Assembly (NCBI RefSeq): GCF_040529335.1
Contig: NZ_CP159534.1
Span: forward strand, 7,750,001 to 7,814,000
DNA: 64,000 nucleotides
Origin: Streptomyces sp. HUAS MG91
GTDB taxonomy: Bacteria > Actinomycetota > Actinomycetes > Streptomycetales > Streptomycetaceae
Reading direction: 5' to 3'
Part shown: in pieces, positions 42,304-51,066 of the stretch
Layout: each line of letters begins with the position of its first letter
Position numbering within the stretch: the stretch's first letter is position 1
Program-made: the position numbers and the translations under genes
The notes under the pieces: model-generated
The model's input: only the letters and a program-made list of their open reading frames with translations
What the model was told of the DNA's origin: nothing
Database searches by the model: none

Positions 42304-43149
42304 ATGTTCCGCAGCAGGTCGGTCGACGACGGCGAGGAGTTGCTCGACAGGCTCGGGACGATGACGACGCGGGCCCGTGAGCTGGCGGCCATCCAGCGCT
42401 CCCGGGTCGAGCTCGCCGTGGAGCTGCAGCGGGGCATGCTGCCCCGCGACCTGCCGCACCTGCCCGGCATCCAGCTCGGCGTGGGATACACCCCGGCCAC
42501 CCACGGCCTCAACGTCGGCGGCGACTGGTACGACGCCTTCCCCCTCCCGGACGGCAGCATCGGGATGTCCATCGGCGACGTGCAGGGCCACAACATCGAG
42601 GCGGCCGCCTTCATGGGACAGGTCCGGGTGGCCCTGCGCGCGCTGGCCTCCGTCACCGCGGACCCCGGCGAACTGCTCGCACGGACCAACGACCTGCTCG
42701 TCTCCCTCGACGCCGACCTCTTCGCCACCTGCACCTTCATGCGCCTCGACCCCCGTACCGGGACCCTGGACTGCGCGCGGGCCGGGCACATCCCGCACAT
42801 CTGGGCGACCGCCGACGGCCGCTCCGGAGTCGACGACCGGGAGGGCGGACCGCCGCTCGGGGTGCTCCAGGGCGCCACGTTCCCCGTCGCCCGTCACCGG
42901 CTCACGGAGGGCGGCGTCTTCGTGCTCCTCACCGACGGCGTGGTGGAGGGCCCTTCGCTGAGCCTCGACGACGGGCTGGCACAGGTCACCCGGCTCGCCG
43001 AGATCGCCGTCGTCGCCGGTATGAGCAGCGACGCCCTCGCCCGGGCGGTCATGAAACTGGCGGACTCGGTGGGACACGAGGACGACGCGGCCGTGCTCGT
43101 GGTCGGCCACGACGGCGGCACCCGGTGGCGGCGGCCCACCGACCCCTGA
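42304..43149 (+). CDS. SpoIIE-type PPM serine phosphatase
   Basis: 281 aa. A short N-terminal coiled segment (MTTRARELAAIQRSRVELAV) and the whole phosphatase domain (about 40-275): LNVGGDWYDAFPLPDG, SIGDVQGHNIEAA, FVLLTDGVVEG and HEDDAAVLVV carry the metal-binding Asp/Gly residues. No PAS, GAF or receiver input is present, unlike the fusion at 37996, so control is through other partners. Streptomyces use many such phosphatases to release anti-sigma antagonists from inhibition. It is followed 36 nt later by a MASE1 membrane protein that could provide sensory input. Confidence 0.93.
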   Translation: MFRSRSVDDGEELLDRLGTMTTRARELAAIQRSRVELAVELQRGMLPRDLPHLPGIQLGVGYTPATHGLNVGGDWYDAFPLPDGSIGMSIGDVQGHNIEAAAFMGQVRVALRALASVTADPGELLARTNDLLVSLDADLFATCTFMRLDPRTGTLDCARAGHIPHIWATADGRSGVDDREGGPPLGVLQGATFPVARHRLTEGGVFVLLTDGVVEGPSLSLDDGLAQVTRLAEIAVVAGMSSDALARAVMKLADSVGHEDDAAVLVVGHDGGTRWRRPTDP

Positions 43150-43185
43150 TCGGACCCGGCGCCGGTGGCCGAGGAGCCCGCGCCG

Positions 43186-44223
43186 GTGTCTCATGGCTTT
43201 GTGGTGGACAGCCTGTGGTTACGACGGCCGGTGGGGACAGCCCTCACGACGGTGATCGTCGCCGCCGCGTACTACCTGTCGGGGCGGCTCGGCCTGCTGG
43301 GCCGGCTCACCATCGAGGGGATCGTGGTGACCCCCATCTGGCCGCCCACCGGTGTGGCCGTCGCCGCCCTGCTGGTGTTCGGGCTGCGCGTATGGCCCGG
43401 CATCGCCCTCGGCTCCCTCCTCGTCATCGCCTCCCTCACCACGCCACAGGCCACCACCCTCGTCAACGTCGCCGGGAACACCGTCGCGCCGCTCTGCGCC
43501 GTCCTCCTGCTGCGCAGGATCGGCTTCCGGCCCGACATCTCCCGCCTGAGGGACGGCGTGGCCCTGGTCTTCGGCGGACTCTGCGCGATGGTCATCAGCT
43601 CGACGGCGGGCGCCGGCGTGCAGGTGCTGATCGGCGCGCTGGACACGGGGGACTTCTGGACCGTGTGGCTGGCCTGGTGGGTGGGCGACACCATGGGCGT
43701 GCTGCTCGTCACCCCGCTGCTCCTGCTGTTCCTCGGCCCCAAGGAGCGCTTCCGCGTCCGGCGGTGGAAGGAGGCGCTGTGCCTGGTCCTCACCGCCGTC
43801 GTCCTCGTCCCCCTCGCCGCGCTCAGCACGGTCAGCCTGCTCTTCCTCGTCTTCCCCCTGCTGGTCTGGGCCGCGCTGCGGTTCGAGCTGATCGGCAGCA
43901 TGTCGTGCGCGCTGTTCGCGTCCGTCCTGGCCACCTTCGAGGCGAACACCGGGAGCGGCGCGTTCGTCCGGCAGACCGGCCTGGAGGTCATGGCGAAGCT
44001 CGGGGCGTTCAACGGCGCCGTCGCGCTCACCGCCCTCCTGCTGTCCTCCCTGGTCACCGAACAGCGCTCGACGCGTCGCTCGATCCAGCGGGCCTGCGAC
44101 GAGCTCGCCGAGGTGCTCGACCACCTCACCGCGGGCGAGAATCTCCCGGGCCCCGCCGGTCAGCGCGGTCAGGACGCCGGGTTCGCACCGCCCGGCCACG
44201 CGCCGACTCCGCCCCGGGAGTGA
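43186..44223 (+). CDS. MASE1-domain membrane protein without output domain, TTA codon
   Basis: About 345 aa from the GTG at 43186 (GAGGAG 9 nt upstream; a GTG at 43165 has none). Eight or more helices of the MASE1 integral sensor domain, with the typical GLTIEGIVVTPIWPPTGVAV-like first loop and WTVWLAWWVGDTMGVLLVTP. MASE1 is normally fused to a kinase or GGDEF domain; here only a short helix and a Pro-rich tail follow. Residue 12 is encoded by TTA (43219-43221), the only in-frame TTA noticed in the window, so translation should depend on the bldA tRNA and be limited to developing cells. Confidence 0.82.
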   Translation: MSHGFVVDSLWLRRPVGTALTTVIVAAAYYLSGRLGLLGRLTIEGIVVTPIWPPTGVAVAALLVFGLRVWPGIALGSLLVIASLTTPQATTLVNVAGNTVAPLCAVLLLRRIGFRPDISRLRDGVALVFGGLCAMVISSTAGAGVQVLIGALDTGDFWTVWLAWWVGDTMGVLLVTPLLLLFLGPKERFRVRRWKEALCLVLTAVVLVPLAALSTVSLLFLVFPLLVWAALRFELIGSMSCALFASVLATFEANTGSGAFVRQTGLEVMAKLGAFNGAVALTALLLSSLVTEQRSTRRSIQRACDELAEVLDHLTAGENLPGPAGQRGQDAGFAPPGHAPTPPRE

Positions 44224-44258
44224 GCCGCGCGCCGCCCGTGGTGGTGCACAATGCGGCG

Positions 44259-44477
44259 ATGGACGTCGCCAAGATGGAACTCGCCCTGCAGAGGTACCAG
44301 GACGCGGTCGCCGCGCTGGACGCGGCCCGGACCGACCTGGAGGCCGAGGCCGCCGCGGCCCTGCGCCCCAGTGATGCCACCCCCGAGGACTGGGCGCGGG
44401 TGTCGGAGCTGACCGGCTGGAGCGAGCAGGAGCTGCGCCGCCTGGTCACCGCGGCCGACACCCTCGATCTGCGGTAG
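44259..44477 (+). CDS. Small hypothetical helical protein
   Basis: About 72 aa from the ATG at 44259; in-frame GTG codons at 44238 and 44241 are alternatives, and none has a clear ribosome binding site. The first half is a long charged helix (KMELALQRYQDAVAALDAAR) likely to form a coiled coil; the second half, DWARVSELTGWSEQELRRLV, has the look of a short helix-turn-helix. Small proteins of this form occur in many actinobacteria without known role. It follows the MASE1 gene by 35 nt. Confidence 0.6.
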   Translation: MDVAKMELALQRYQDAVAALDAARTDLEAEAAAALRPSDATPEDWARVSELTGWSEQELRRLVTAADTLDLR

Positions 44478-44510
44478 CCGCCCTGGGCGCGGGCCGGGCT
44501 TTCCGAACCC

Positions 44511-44539
44511 TTGACCCGGATGGTCCAGACCAATAGTTT
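44511..44539 (+). promoter_or_regulatory. GH18 chitinase promoter with DasR-like box
   Basis: TTGACC (44511-44516) and TAGTTT (44534-44539) are 17 nt apart. TGGTCCAGACCA (44521-44532), one base from the DasR site TGGTCTAGACCA, fills the spacer. Confidence 0.85.
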
Positions 44540-44605
44540 CTCGTGCAGGCAAGTCCACCGATCCGTACGGCACGTGCACCACGCCTCACAGGAATGAGCT
44601 CCGTC

Positions 44606-45940
44606 ATGCGCCCACGCCTGCGTTCCCGCCTGCGCCGAAGACTTCTGTCCCGGGCGGCCGTCGCCGTCACCTCGCTCTCCCTGCTCGGCGCGGTCGCGCC
44701 GGCCGCGTCCGCCCACGGCGGCCACCACGACACCGCCCGCCGCGTCGGCTACTTCACCCAATGGGGTGTCTACGGGCGGGACTTCCAGGTCCAGGACCTG
44801 GAGCGCAGCGGGGCCGCCGCCCGGCTCACCCACATCAACTACGCGTTCGGCAACATCGGCACCGACGGCAAGTGCCTCATGGGCAACGTCCCCGGCGAGT
44901 CCGACCCCTGGGCCGACTACCAGCGCCCGCTCGACGCCGAGAACTCGGTGGACGGTGTCGCCGACACCGACACCCAGGCCCTCGCGGGCAACTTCAACCA
45001 GCTGCGGGAACTGAAGGCCGCGCACCCCGGCCTCAAGGTGATGATCTCGCTGGGCGGCTGGTCCTGGTCGACGAACTTCTCCGACTCGGTCCGGACCCCC
45101 GCCGCCCGCAAGGCGCTTGTCGCCTCCTGCGTCGACCTCTACCTCAAGGGCAATCTGCCGCAGGACGGCGCCCGTGGAGGCGCCGGCGCGGCGGCCGGTG
45201 TCTTCGACGGCGTCGACATCGACTGGGAGTGGCCCGGCTCCGAGGGCGACACCGACACCGTGTACCGCCCGGAGGACAAGCGGAACTTCACCGCGCTCGT
45301 CGCGGAGTTCCGCCGCCAGCTCGACGCCTACGGCCGCACCCGGCACAAGCACTACGAGCTGTCCGCGTTCGTCCCGACGGCACCCGCCAAGATCGACGCC
45401 GGGTTCGAGGTCCGCAAGATCATGAAGGACTTCGACTTCGTCAACCTTCAGGGCTACGACTTCCACGTCAGCGGTGAGAAGACGACGGCCCAGCAGTCCG
45501 CCCTGTACGCCCGGAACGACTTCAGCGTCGACGGCACGGTCGACGCCTGGCTGCACAGGGGTGCCCCGGCCCGCAAGCTCGTCGTCGGCATGCCGTTCTA
45601 CGGGCAGGGCTGGACCGGCGTCAGCGGCGGCGGCGACGGCCTGGGCCAGCCGGCCACGGCACCGGCCCCGGCGAAGTGGGCCAACGGCTACGCGGACTAC
45701 AAGGAGTTGAAGGCGCTGGCGGACTCGGGCACGTACCGCCTCCACCGCGATCAGCGCGGCGGCCACGCCTGGCTCTTCGACGGCACGACCCTGTGGACGT
45801 ACGACGATCCGCAGGTGCTCACCCAGAAGTCCCGCTACGTCCGGGCCGAGGGGCTCGGCGGCGCGATGTTCTGGTCCCTGGACGGCGACACCCCCGACGG
45901 GGAACTCGTCCGCACCGTGGACCGTGCCCTCGGGCACTGA
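44606..45940 (+). CDS. Secreted GH18 chitinase
   Basis: 444 aa from the ATG at 44606 (an ATG at 44594 would add four residues). Arg-rich n-region and hydrophobic core make a signal peptide to about residue 36 (APAASA). The GH18 barrel shows the SLGG strand (KVMISLGGWSWS) and the catalytic DGVDIDWEW motif with Glu208 as acid. Retaining hydrolysis of chitin. A Gly/Ala-rich insertion (ARGGAGAAAG) precedes the motif. No chitin-binding or fibronectin module is attached. Controlled by the DasR-like box at 44521; the hairpin at 45952 ends it. Confidence 0.95.
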   Translation: MRPRLRSRLRRRLLSRAAVAVTSLSLLGAVAPAASAHGGHHDTARRVGYFTQWGVYGRDFQVQDLERSGAAARLTHINYAFGNIGTDGKCLMGNVPGESDPWADYQRPLDAENSVDGVADTDTQALAGNFNQLRELKAAHPGLKVMISLGGWSWSTNFSDSVRTPAARKALVASCVDLYLKGNLPQDGARGGAGAAAGVFDGVDIDWEWPGSEGDTDTVYRPEDKRNFTALVAEFRRQLDAYGRTRHKHYELSAFVPTAPAKIDAGFEVRKIMKDFDFVNLQGYDFHVSGEKTTAQQSALYARNDFSVDGTVDAWLHRGAPARKLVVGMPFYGQGWTGVSGGGDGLGQPATAPAPAKWANGYADYKELKALADSGTYRLHRDQRGGHAWLFDGTTLWTYDDPQVLTQKSRYVRAEGLGGAMFWSLDGDTPDGELVRTVDRALGH

Positions 45941-45951
45941 CCCACCCGCGT

Positions 45952-45976
45952 GGGGCGGCCCCGTCCGGGCCGCCCC
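45952..45976. terminator. Bidirectional terminator, chitinase / STAND gene
   Basis: GGGGCGGCCC and GGGCCGCCCC form a perfect 10-bp stem with a 5-nt loop between two convergent genes (stops at 45940 and 45984). Confidence 0.8.
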
Positions 45977-45983
45977 TTCCCGG

Positions 45984-48062
45984 TCAGCGGGTCCGCTGCT
46001 GCCCGAGCACCGTGTGCAGCAGCGATTCCGGGGCCATCGACTGCGCCCTGCTCACCTGGGCCTCGTACTCCGCGCTGCCCAGGAGCGCCCGGGTCCTGGC
46101 CCGCGTCAGCGCGCACATCGGGAGGACCTCGGGGGTGCCCCGGCGCAGCAGGCCGACAGCGCTCCAGAACCGGTCGCTCGCCGCGATCGCGACGACCGCC
46201 CGGCCCGGATCCTCCTGCGCGCACCAGCTGGTGGCGAGCAGATCGAGCCCCATGGCGATGCCGAACTGGTCGCCGATGCGCTGCTTCGCGTCGAGCATGT
46301 CGATGGCGTGGTCGGCCGCGGCCCCGTGCCGCTCCTCGATGAGGGCGATCAGGGAGAGCTGGTAGTCGAGATAGGAGCGCGTCCAGTACTCCCGCAGCCC
46401 GACGCAGACCCCGCGCTGCTCCTCGGCCTCCCGCCGTGCCTGCTCGAGCCGCCCGGCACCGGTCAGGGCGAAGACGCGGACGAGACCGCACAGCATCAGT
46501 CCGAACGTGAGCGCCGGCCGGGGCGGATCCGCCCCGGGGGCCGGCGGACGGACGGCGGCGTCGCGCGGCGCCGGGACACCCGCCCGCAGCGCCTCGTCGG
46601 CACGGTTCAGCGCCGTGATCGGTTCGCCGTCGAGCAGCGCGGCGAGACCTTCGAGGTAGACGGCCTGTCGCACGCCCTCGATGTTCCCGGCGTCGAAGGC
46701 CTCCCGCAGGCTCGCCCGACCGTATGCGCGGCCCGCCGCATGGTCGCTCTGCAGAATGCGGGCCAGCCCCAGGGTCCACAGGGCACGGACCCGCCGCGGA
46801 TCGTCGCGCGGGGCCACCTCGAGGGCCAGCTGCGCGTAGTAGGCCACCTCGTGCAGATGGCCCGAACAGACCCAGAAGAAGGCCGTGTTGCCGATGAGTT
46901 CGAGTGCCGAGGCGTCCTCCTCGTCGATCAGATGACGCGTCGCCAGGCACACGTCGTGGAACAGGTCCCCCATCCGCGCGTACCACTGCTGCTGCTCGGC
47001 GCTCAGCCAGCCGTCGTTCGCCCGTCGGCTCGTCTCCAGCATCGCGGCGGCGTGCCGCCAGGCCACGGCCGGTTCCTCGCCGAGCTCGCGCAGCCACATG
47101 CGGCCGTAGGCACGCACAGAGTCCAGCATCCGGTATCTGCCGTCGTGCAGGACCACCACTGACTTGCGCACCAGACCGGTCAGCGCCTCGCGCAGCGCGT
47201 CGGCCGTCAGCGGACCGCCGAGGCACACCAGGGCCGCGAGGTCGGCGTCGAAGGAGCCGGGGAACACGGCGAGCCGCGCCCACAGCAGCCGTTCCGCCGG
47301 GCGGCACAGTTCGTGGCTCCAGCCCACCGCCGTGCGCAACGCGCTGTGCCGCGAGGGGAAGGGCCCCGACTCCTCCCGGTCCAGCGCCTCCGGCCGCTCC
47401 TCGGTCAGCTCCCACGCCTCCCGGAGCGTGCAGTGCCGCAGCAGACCCGCCGCCAGTTCCAGGGCGAGCGGCACTCCCTCCAGATGGGTGCTCAGCCGCG
47501 TCGCCAGCAGCCGGTCCGCGGTGTCGCGCAGCGGGCGGCCGGCCGCGGTGGCCCGTGCCTCGAAGAGGGCGACGCCCTCGGTCGCCGGGTCCAGGGGGCC
47601 CAGGCCGACCACCGCCTCGCCCGCCATGCCCAGCGCCTCCCGGCTGGTGACCAGCACCCTCAGCCGCGGACACACCGTCAGCAGGTCCGCCACGAGCGAC
47701 CTCGCCGCCGGCACCAGGTGCTCGCAGGAGTCGAGGACCAGTAGGACGCGCCGGTTGCCGATCCAGTCGCACAGCGCCTCGACCAGCGTGCGCGAGGTGT
47801 GGTCGGACAGCCGGAGGGCGTCCGCGACCGAGGCGGACAGCAGCGCATCGTTCTGGACCGGCCACAGATCGGCCCAGCACACCGCGTCGAAACCGGCCCA
47901 GTCGCCCCCGCGCACGCTCCGCAGCGCCAGCCGTGACTTCCCCATGCCCGCCCCGCCGGTCACGGTCACGAGCCCCGGCTCGCGCAGCAGTTCCCGCACC
48001 TCGGCCAGTTCGGCGGCCCGGCCCACGCAGGGCGTGGTCTCGCTCGGCAGGTTGATCAGCAC
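45984..48062 (-). CDS. STAND-type ATPase with TPR-like C-terminus
   Basis: About 692 aa from the GTG at 48062 (GGGGAG 9 nt upstream). P-loop GGAGMGKSR at 36-44, Walker B RVLLVLDSCEHL, RVLVTSREALG, and GVPLALELAAGLL; then a winged helix (SHELCRPAERLLWARLAVF). From about 380 on, helical repeats of TPR type continue to the end. No BTAD, LuxR or other DNA-binding domain is found, in contrast to AfsR-like regulators, so it may act by protein contact. Similar ATPase core to the shorter gene at 26929. Confidence 0.85.
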   Translation of the reverse strand: MLINLPSETTPCVGRAAELAEVRELLREPGLVTVTGGAGMGKSRLALRSVRGGDWAGFDAVCWADLWPVQNDALLSASVADALRLSDHTSRTLVEALCDWIGNRRVLLVLDSCEHLVPAARSLVADLLTVCPRLRVLVTSREALGMAGEAVVGLGPLDPATEGVALFEARATAAGRPLRDTADRLLATRLSTHLEGVPLALELAAGLLRHCTLREAWELTEERPEALDREESGPFPSRHSALRTAVGWSHELCRPAERLLWARLAVFPGSFDADLAALVCLGGPLTADALREALTGLVRKSVVVLHDGRYRMLDSVRAYGRMWLRELGEEPAVAWRHAAAMLETSRRANDGWLSAEQQQWYARMGDLFHDVCLATRHLIDEEDASALELIGNTAFFWVCSGHLHEVAYYAQLALEVAPRDDPRRVRALWTLGLARILQSDHAAGRAYGRASLREAFDAGNIEGVRQAVYLEGLAALLDGEPITALNRADEALRAGVPAPRDAAVRPPAPGADPPRPALTFGLMLCGLVRVFALTGAGRLEQARREAEEQRGVCVGLREYWTRSYLDYQLSLIALIEERHGAAADHAIDMLDAKQRIGDQFGIAMGLDLLATSWCAQEDPGRAVVAIAASDRFWSAVGLLRRGTPEVLPMCALTRARTRALLGSAEYEAQVSRAQSMAPESLLHTVLGQQRTR

Positions 48063-48150
48063 AGCACGATTCTCCCCACAGCTCAGTCTGCATGTCCCCA
48101 ACTCTTCGGAAGGCGGGGACGGTACGGGGCAGCTGTGGGCGGGACGATCG

Positions 48151-48558
48151 TCAGTCCAGGTAGTGCGCGCGTCCCTCGTCGTCGGTCTCGAAGGGGCCGT
48201 CGGGGATGACGCAGAACTCATTGCCCTCGGGGTCCGCCATCACCAGGAACCCGCCTTCGGCGTACTCCTCCAGCCTGCGCCCGCCGAGCGCCTCGATCCG
48301 CCGCTGTTCGGCGGCGGGGTCGGGGGAGGTGATGTCCACGTGCATCCGGTTCTTGCCGGTCGTGGGGGCGGGGGTGCGCTGAAAGCCCAGCACCAGGCCG
48401 TTCTCCCGGCGCAGCCAGACATAGGGGCCGCCGCGCCCCACGACCGGGCGGCCGAGGAGCGCGGACCAGAACGCGGCGAGCAGCTCGGCGTCCTCGGCGT
48501 CGACGACGAGGGCACTGATCCGTGCGGAGGAAGCGGAGGAAGCGGAGGAATCCGTCAT
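48151..48558 (-). CDS. VOC/glyoxalase-like protein
   Basis: 135 aa. Two beta-alpha-beta-beta-beta modules of the vicinal oxygen chelate fold: ISALVVDAEDAELLAAFWSA and NRMHVDITSPDPAAEQRRIE, ending in FLVMADPEGNEFCVIP. This matches glyoxalase/bleomycin-resistance-like proteins common in actinobacteria. Ser/Ala-rich N-terminus is encoded by a GAGGAAGCG-type short repeat. Substrate unknown; VOC members include isomerases, dioxygenases and drug binders. Confidence 0.88.
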   Translation of the reverse strand: MTDSSASSASSARISALVVDAEDAELLAAFWSALLGRPVVGRGGPYVWLRRENGLVLGFQRTPAPTTGKNRMHVDITSPDPAAEQRRIEALGGRRLEEYAEGGFLVMADPEGNEFCVIPDGPFETDDEGRAHYLD

Positions 48559-48611
48559 GGCCGTGATCCTCGCAGACCCGCCCCGCTCCTCCTTGACGAG
48601 CCCGGCGCCGC

Positions 48612-49907
48612 TCAGGTGACCGTGACGGGGTGCCGCACCACCGCGTCGAACAGATAGCCCTGCGTGTTGTACGCGGTGGTGTCCGGCTGCGTCCGTCCTG
48701 TCGTGTCGGTCGCCCTGGCCAGGAGCGTCGTCGGGCCGGTGGCCGTGGGGCGCCAGGGCACGGACCAGCGCACCCAGTCGGCGCGGTGCGCGGACCCGTC
48801 GAGGCGGGCGCGCCGCCAGCTGCGGCCCCCGTCCGTGCTGACGTCGACGCGGGCGACGGTGCCCGAGCCGGACCAGGAGCGGCCCGTCAGCCGATGACCG
48901 GTGCGCGCCGGCAGCTCGGCGTTCCAGGGAAGCTCGAAGGCGGACTTGAGGGTCTGGCGGGACAGCGGGGCGCTGCCCTCCGGCGGGTACGCGTCACCGA
49001 ACAGGCGGTAGAAGTCGGTGTTCCAGGGAGAGAAGAGAGGCTCGGCCGCCACCTGGATGTCGCCGACCCACTTGATCGACGCGATACCGATCCAGGACGG
49101 GACGATCAGCCGTACGGGAGCACCGTGGTCGGGCGGCAGGGGCTCGCCGTTCATCTCGTAGGCGAGAAGCACGTCGTCCAGGGCCTTCGCGACGGGCAGC
49201 GGACGGCGTACCCGCCCCAGGTTCGTGCCGTCCGCCGTGACGTAGTCGCTGTCGAGGCCGCGCGGCAGCACGTCGACCGCCGCGCGCCGCAGGCCCGCGA
49301 GACGCAGCACGTGGGCGAGGCGGACGCCGCGCCACCGGGCGGAGCCGATCGCGCCGAGCGTCCACGCCGTTCCGCTGACGCTCTGCCCCTGCTGACCGGT
49401 GAAGAAGCTGCGGCCGTTGCCCGCGCACTCGACGAAGCAGGAACGGGTGGTGGCGGGCAGCGCCATGAGGTCGTCGAGGGTGAAGGTGCGCCCCTCGCCC
49501 GCGAGTCCGTCGCCCCACACCCGCAGGCTCCAGGTGTCGGCGTCGAGCCGCGGAGTCGCGGTGTGGTTGCGGACGAAGAAGCGGGAGGCCGGTGTGTGGT
49601 GCCCGGTGTCCGCGAACGCGGCGAAGTTCGCCTCCGCGTTCGTGCCGCGCACCGTGAACCACTCCTCGGGGAGCGGCTTCACGATCCCGGGCGCGGACGC
49701 GGCGGGAGCCGCTGCCCGGGCCGGCGCGGCGAACGCCGTGGGCAGCCCGGCCGTCAGGCCCGTTGCCGCGAGCATCCGCAGCAGGTCGCGGCGGTCCACT
49801 CCGTCGGCGCGCGCCCGCCCGGCCAGCCACTGGCGCAGCCGGCGCCGGTCGTAGGCCGCCTCGTCCGTGGTCGTGTCCGCCGTCTCGGATACATCCGTTG
49901 GGATCAT
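48612..49907 (-). CDS. Tat-exported sulfite oxidase-family molybdopterin oxidoreductase
   Basis: 431 aa. Twin-Arg signal (VDRRDLLRMLAATGLTAG, about 38-66) sends it folded across the membrane. SUOX fold: the molybdenum ligand is expected to be Cys161 in CFVECAGNGRSFF, pterin contacts include HGAPVRLIVPSWIGIASIKW, and the C-terminal immunoglobulin-like dimer domain (about 310-430) has RVDVSTDGGRSWRRA. No heme domain is fused, so electrons go to a separate acceptor. Physiological substrate could be sulfite or another oxyanion or sulfoxide; position next to sulfur-use genes makes sulfite attractive but unproven. Confidence 0.9.
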   Translation of the reverse strand: MIPTDVSETADTTTDEAAYDRRRLRQWLAGRARADGVDRRDLLRMLAATGLTAGLPTAFAAPARAAAPAASAPGIVKPLPEEWFTVRGTNAEANFAAFADTGHHTPASRFFVRNHTATPRLDADTWSLRVWGDGLAGEGRTFTLDDLMALPATTRSCFVECAGNGRSFFTGQQGQSVSGTAWTLGAIGSARWRGVRLAHVLRLAGLRRAAVDVLPRGLDSDYVTADGTNLGRVRRPLPVAKALDDVLLAYEMNGEPLPPDHGAPVRLIVPSWIGIASIKWVGDIQVAAEPLFSPWNTDFYRLFGDAYPPEGSAPLSRQTLKSAFELPWNAELPARTGHRLTGRSWSGSGTVARVDVSTDGGRSWRRARLDGSAHRADWVRWSVPWRPTATGPTTLLARATDTTGRTQPDTTAYNTQGYLFDAVVRHPVTVT

Positions 49908-50052
49908 CACGCGGCGAGTGTAGGAAGCGCGTCGCTGCGGGGCACAGGTCAACTACGGCTCTGCAATACGGTGTTCACACGGCGCGGCCGACGGGCGGGA
50001 TTTCATGCGGCTGCAATGATGTACCCCTCAAGTGGCTGTTACACATGGTGGG

Positions 50053-50778
50053 GTGATCCCCACAGCGCCGGCCGACCCGAGCACACACCCGCTGGACAAC
50101 GCGGTCTGGGCCGCACTCGCCGGCCCGCACGCCCCTCTCGCGCAACGCGTGGGCAGCGCCGCCCGCTACCCGGCCGACGTCTACGCCTACGCCGCCCTCG
50201 CCGATCCGGCGGACCCCGCGGCCTGGGCCGACCTGCACACGCTCGCGGGCCCGGGAACCACCGTACGGATCAAGGGAGTCGAGAGCGTGCCGCCCGGCTG
50301 GGAGGTCGTCGGAGGCGGGCGGGGCGTACAACTCATCGACACCGCGCTGCGCGCCGAGCCCGCCCCGGAAGCGGTGCGGCTCGGCCCCGACGACGTACCC
50401 GACATGCTCGACCTGGTCGCCCGCACCCGGCCGGGACCGTTCCTGCGGCGCACCGTCGAACTCGGCACCTACCTCGGCATCCGGCACCGGGGACGCCTCG
50501 TCGCCATGGCCGGGGAGCGGCTGCGGCCGCCCGGCTGGACGGAGATCAGCGCCGTCTGCACCGACCCCGAACACCGCGGCAGGGGACTGGCCACCCGGCT
50601 GGTCCGCGCCGTCGCCGCCGGCATCCGCGAGCGCGGCGACACCCCGCTGCTGCACGCCTCCGCGACCAACATCCAGGCCATCCGCCTGTACGAGGCGATC
50701 GGCTTCACCCTGCGCCGCCGCACCCGGATCCTCCAGGTGCGCACGCCCGGAACAGACCGCGCGGCGGAGACGTTGTGA
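50053..50778 (+). CDS. GNAT-family N-acetyltransferase
   Basis: About 241 aa from the GTG at 50053 (GTG at 50032 adds seven residues; neither has a strong ribosome site). N-terminal half is a GNAT-related domain with little sequence signature; the C-terminal half has the acetyl-CoA loop VCTDPEHRGRGLATRLVRAV and the last motif NIQAIRLYEAIGFTLRRR. Matches the FR47-like group. Cytoplasmic; acceptor unknown. It ends 48 nt before the leader peptide start; an in-frame GTG for the leader even overlaps this stop (GTGA at 50775). Confidence 0.85.
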   Translation: MIPTAPADPSTHPLDNAVWAALAGPHAPLAQRVGSAARYPADVYAYAALADPADPAAWADLHTLAGPGTTVRIKGVESVPPGWEVVGGGRGVQLIDTALRAEPAPEAVRLGPDDVPDMLDLVARTRPGPFLRRTVELGTYLGIRHRGRLVAMAGERLRPPGWTEISAVCTDPEHRGRGLATRLVRAVAAGIRERGDTPLLHASATNIQAIRLYEAIGFTLRRRTRILQVRTPGTDRAAETL

Positions 50779-50825
50779 CCCTCGACGGCACGCGCACCAT
50801 CGAGCGGCGGACGGAGGGGCGGCAC

Positions 50826-50951
50826 ATGCGACAACCGCCCCGGACCCGCGCCCCGCGCCCGGCGGCCCTGCGCCCGCGCCGCGTCGTCCGCCTCCACACC
50901 CGGCCGCACATCGATCTGCGGCGCGTGGCCGGCGCGCTCTGTCGCCCCTGA
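50826..50951 (+). CDS. Cys-containing leader peptide (HIDLxRV type) before LLM monooxygenase operon
   Basis: 41 aa from the ATG at 50826, with GGAGGGG 7-8 nt upstream. Ends RPHIDLRRVAGALCRP, which matches the short 'putative leader peptide' family (RRHIDL-RV-ALC) found before sulfur and cysteine genes of Streptomyces. The single Cys codon sits three codons from the stop, where ribosome stalling on scarce Cys-tRNA could alter folding of the 115-nt leader that follows. The Arg-rich start may be non-essential. The downstream genes are monooxygenases of the sulfur-scavenging type, in agreement. Confidence 0.75.
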   Translation: MRQPPRTRAPRPAALRPRRVVRLHTRPHIDLRRVAGALCRP

Positions 50952-51066
50952 CCTTCCCCCCGCCCCTGCCCCGTGCCGTTCCGCACGTCCGGGTGGGGAT
51001 CCCGTTCCGCCGCCCCGCACGAGGGCTCGGCGTCCTCGTCACGGACCTCCAGGAAGGCACCCACTC

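Noticed and set aside
48525..48555. Short GGAAGCGGA-type tandem repeats at the start of the VOC gene
   Set aside because: Two to three copies encoding a Ser/Ala run; low complexity within a coding region, not a CRISPR or satellite array.
49889..49902. ATACATCCGTTGGG near the molybdoenzyme start, resembling the LacI operator
   Set aside because: Lacks the right half (TGTAA); no symmetry, and the gene is unrelated to sugar use.
50908..50917. ACATCGAT inside the first leader peptide gene, matching the core of the LacI operator
   Set aside because: It is the His-Ile-Asp coding sequence of the conserved HIDL motif and has no flanking symmetry.
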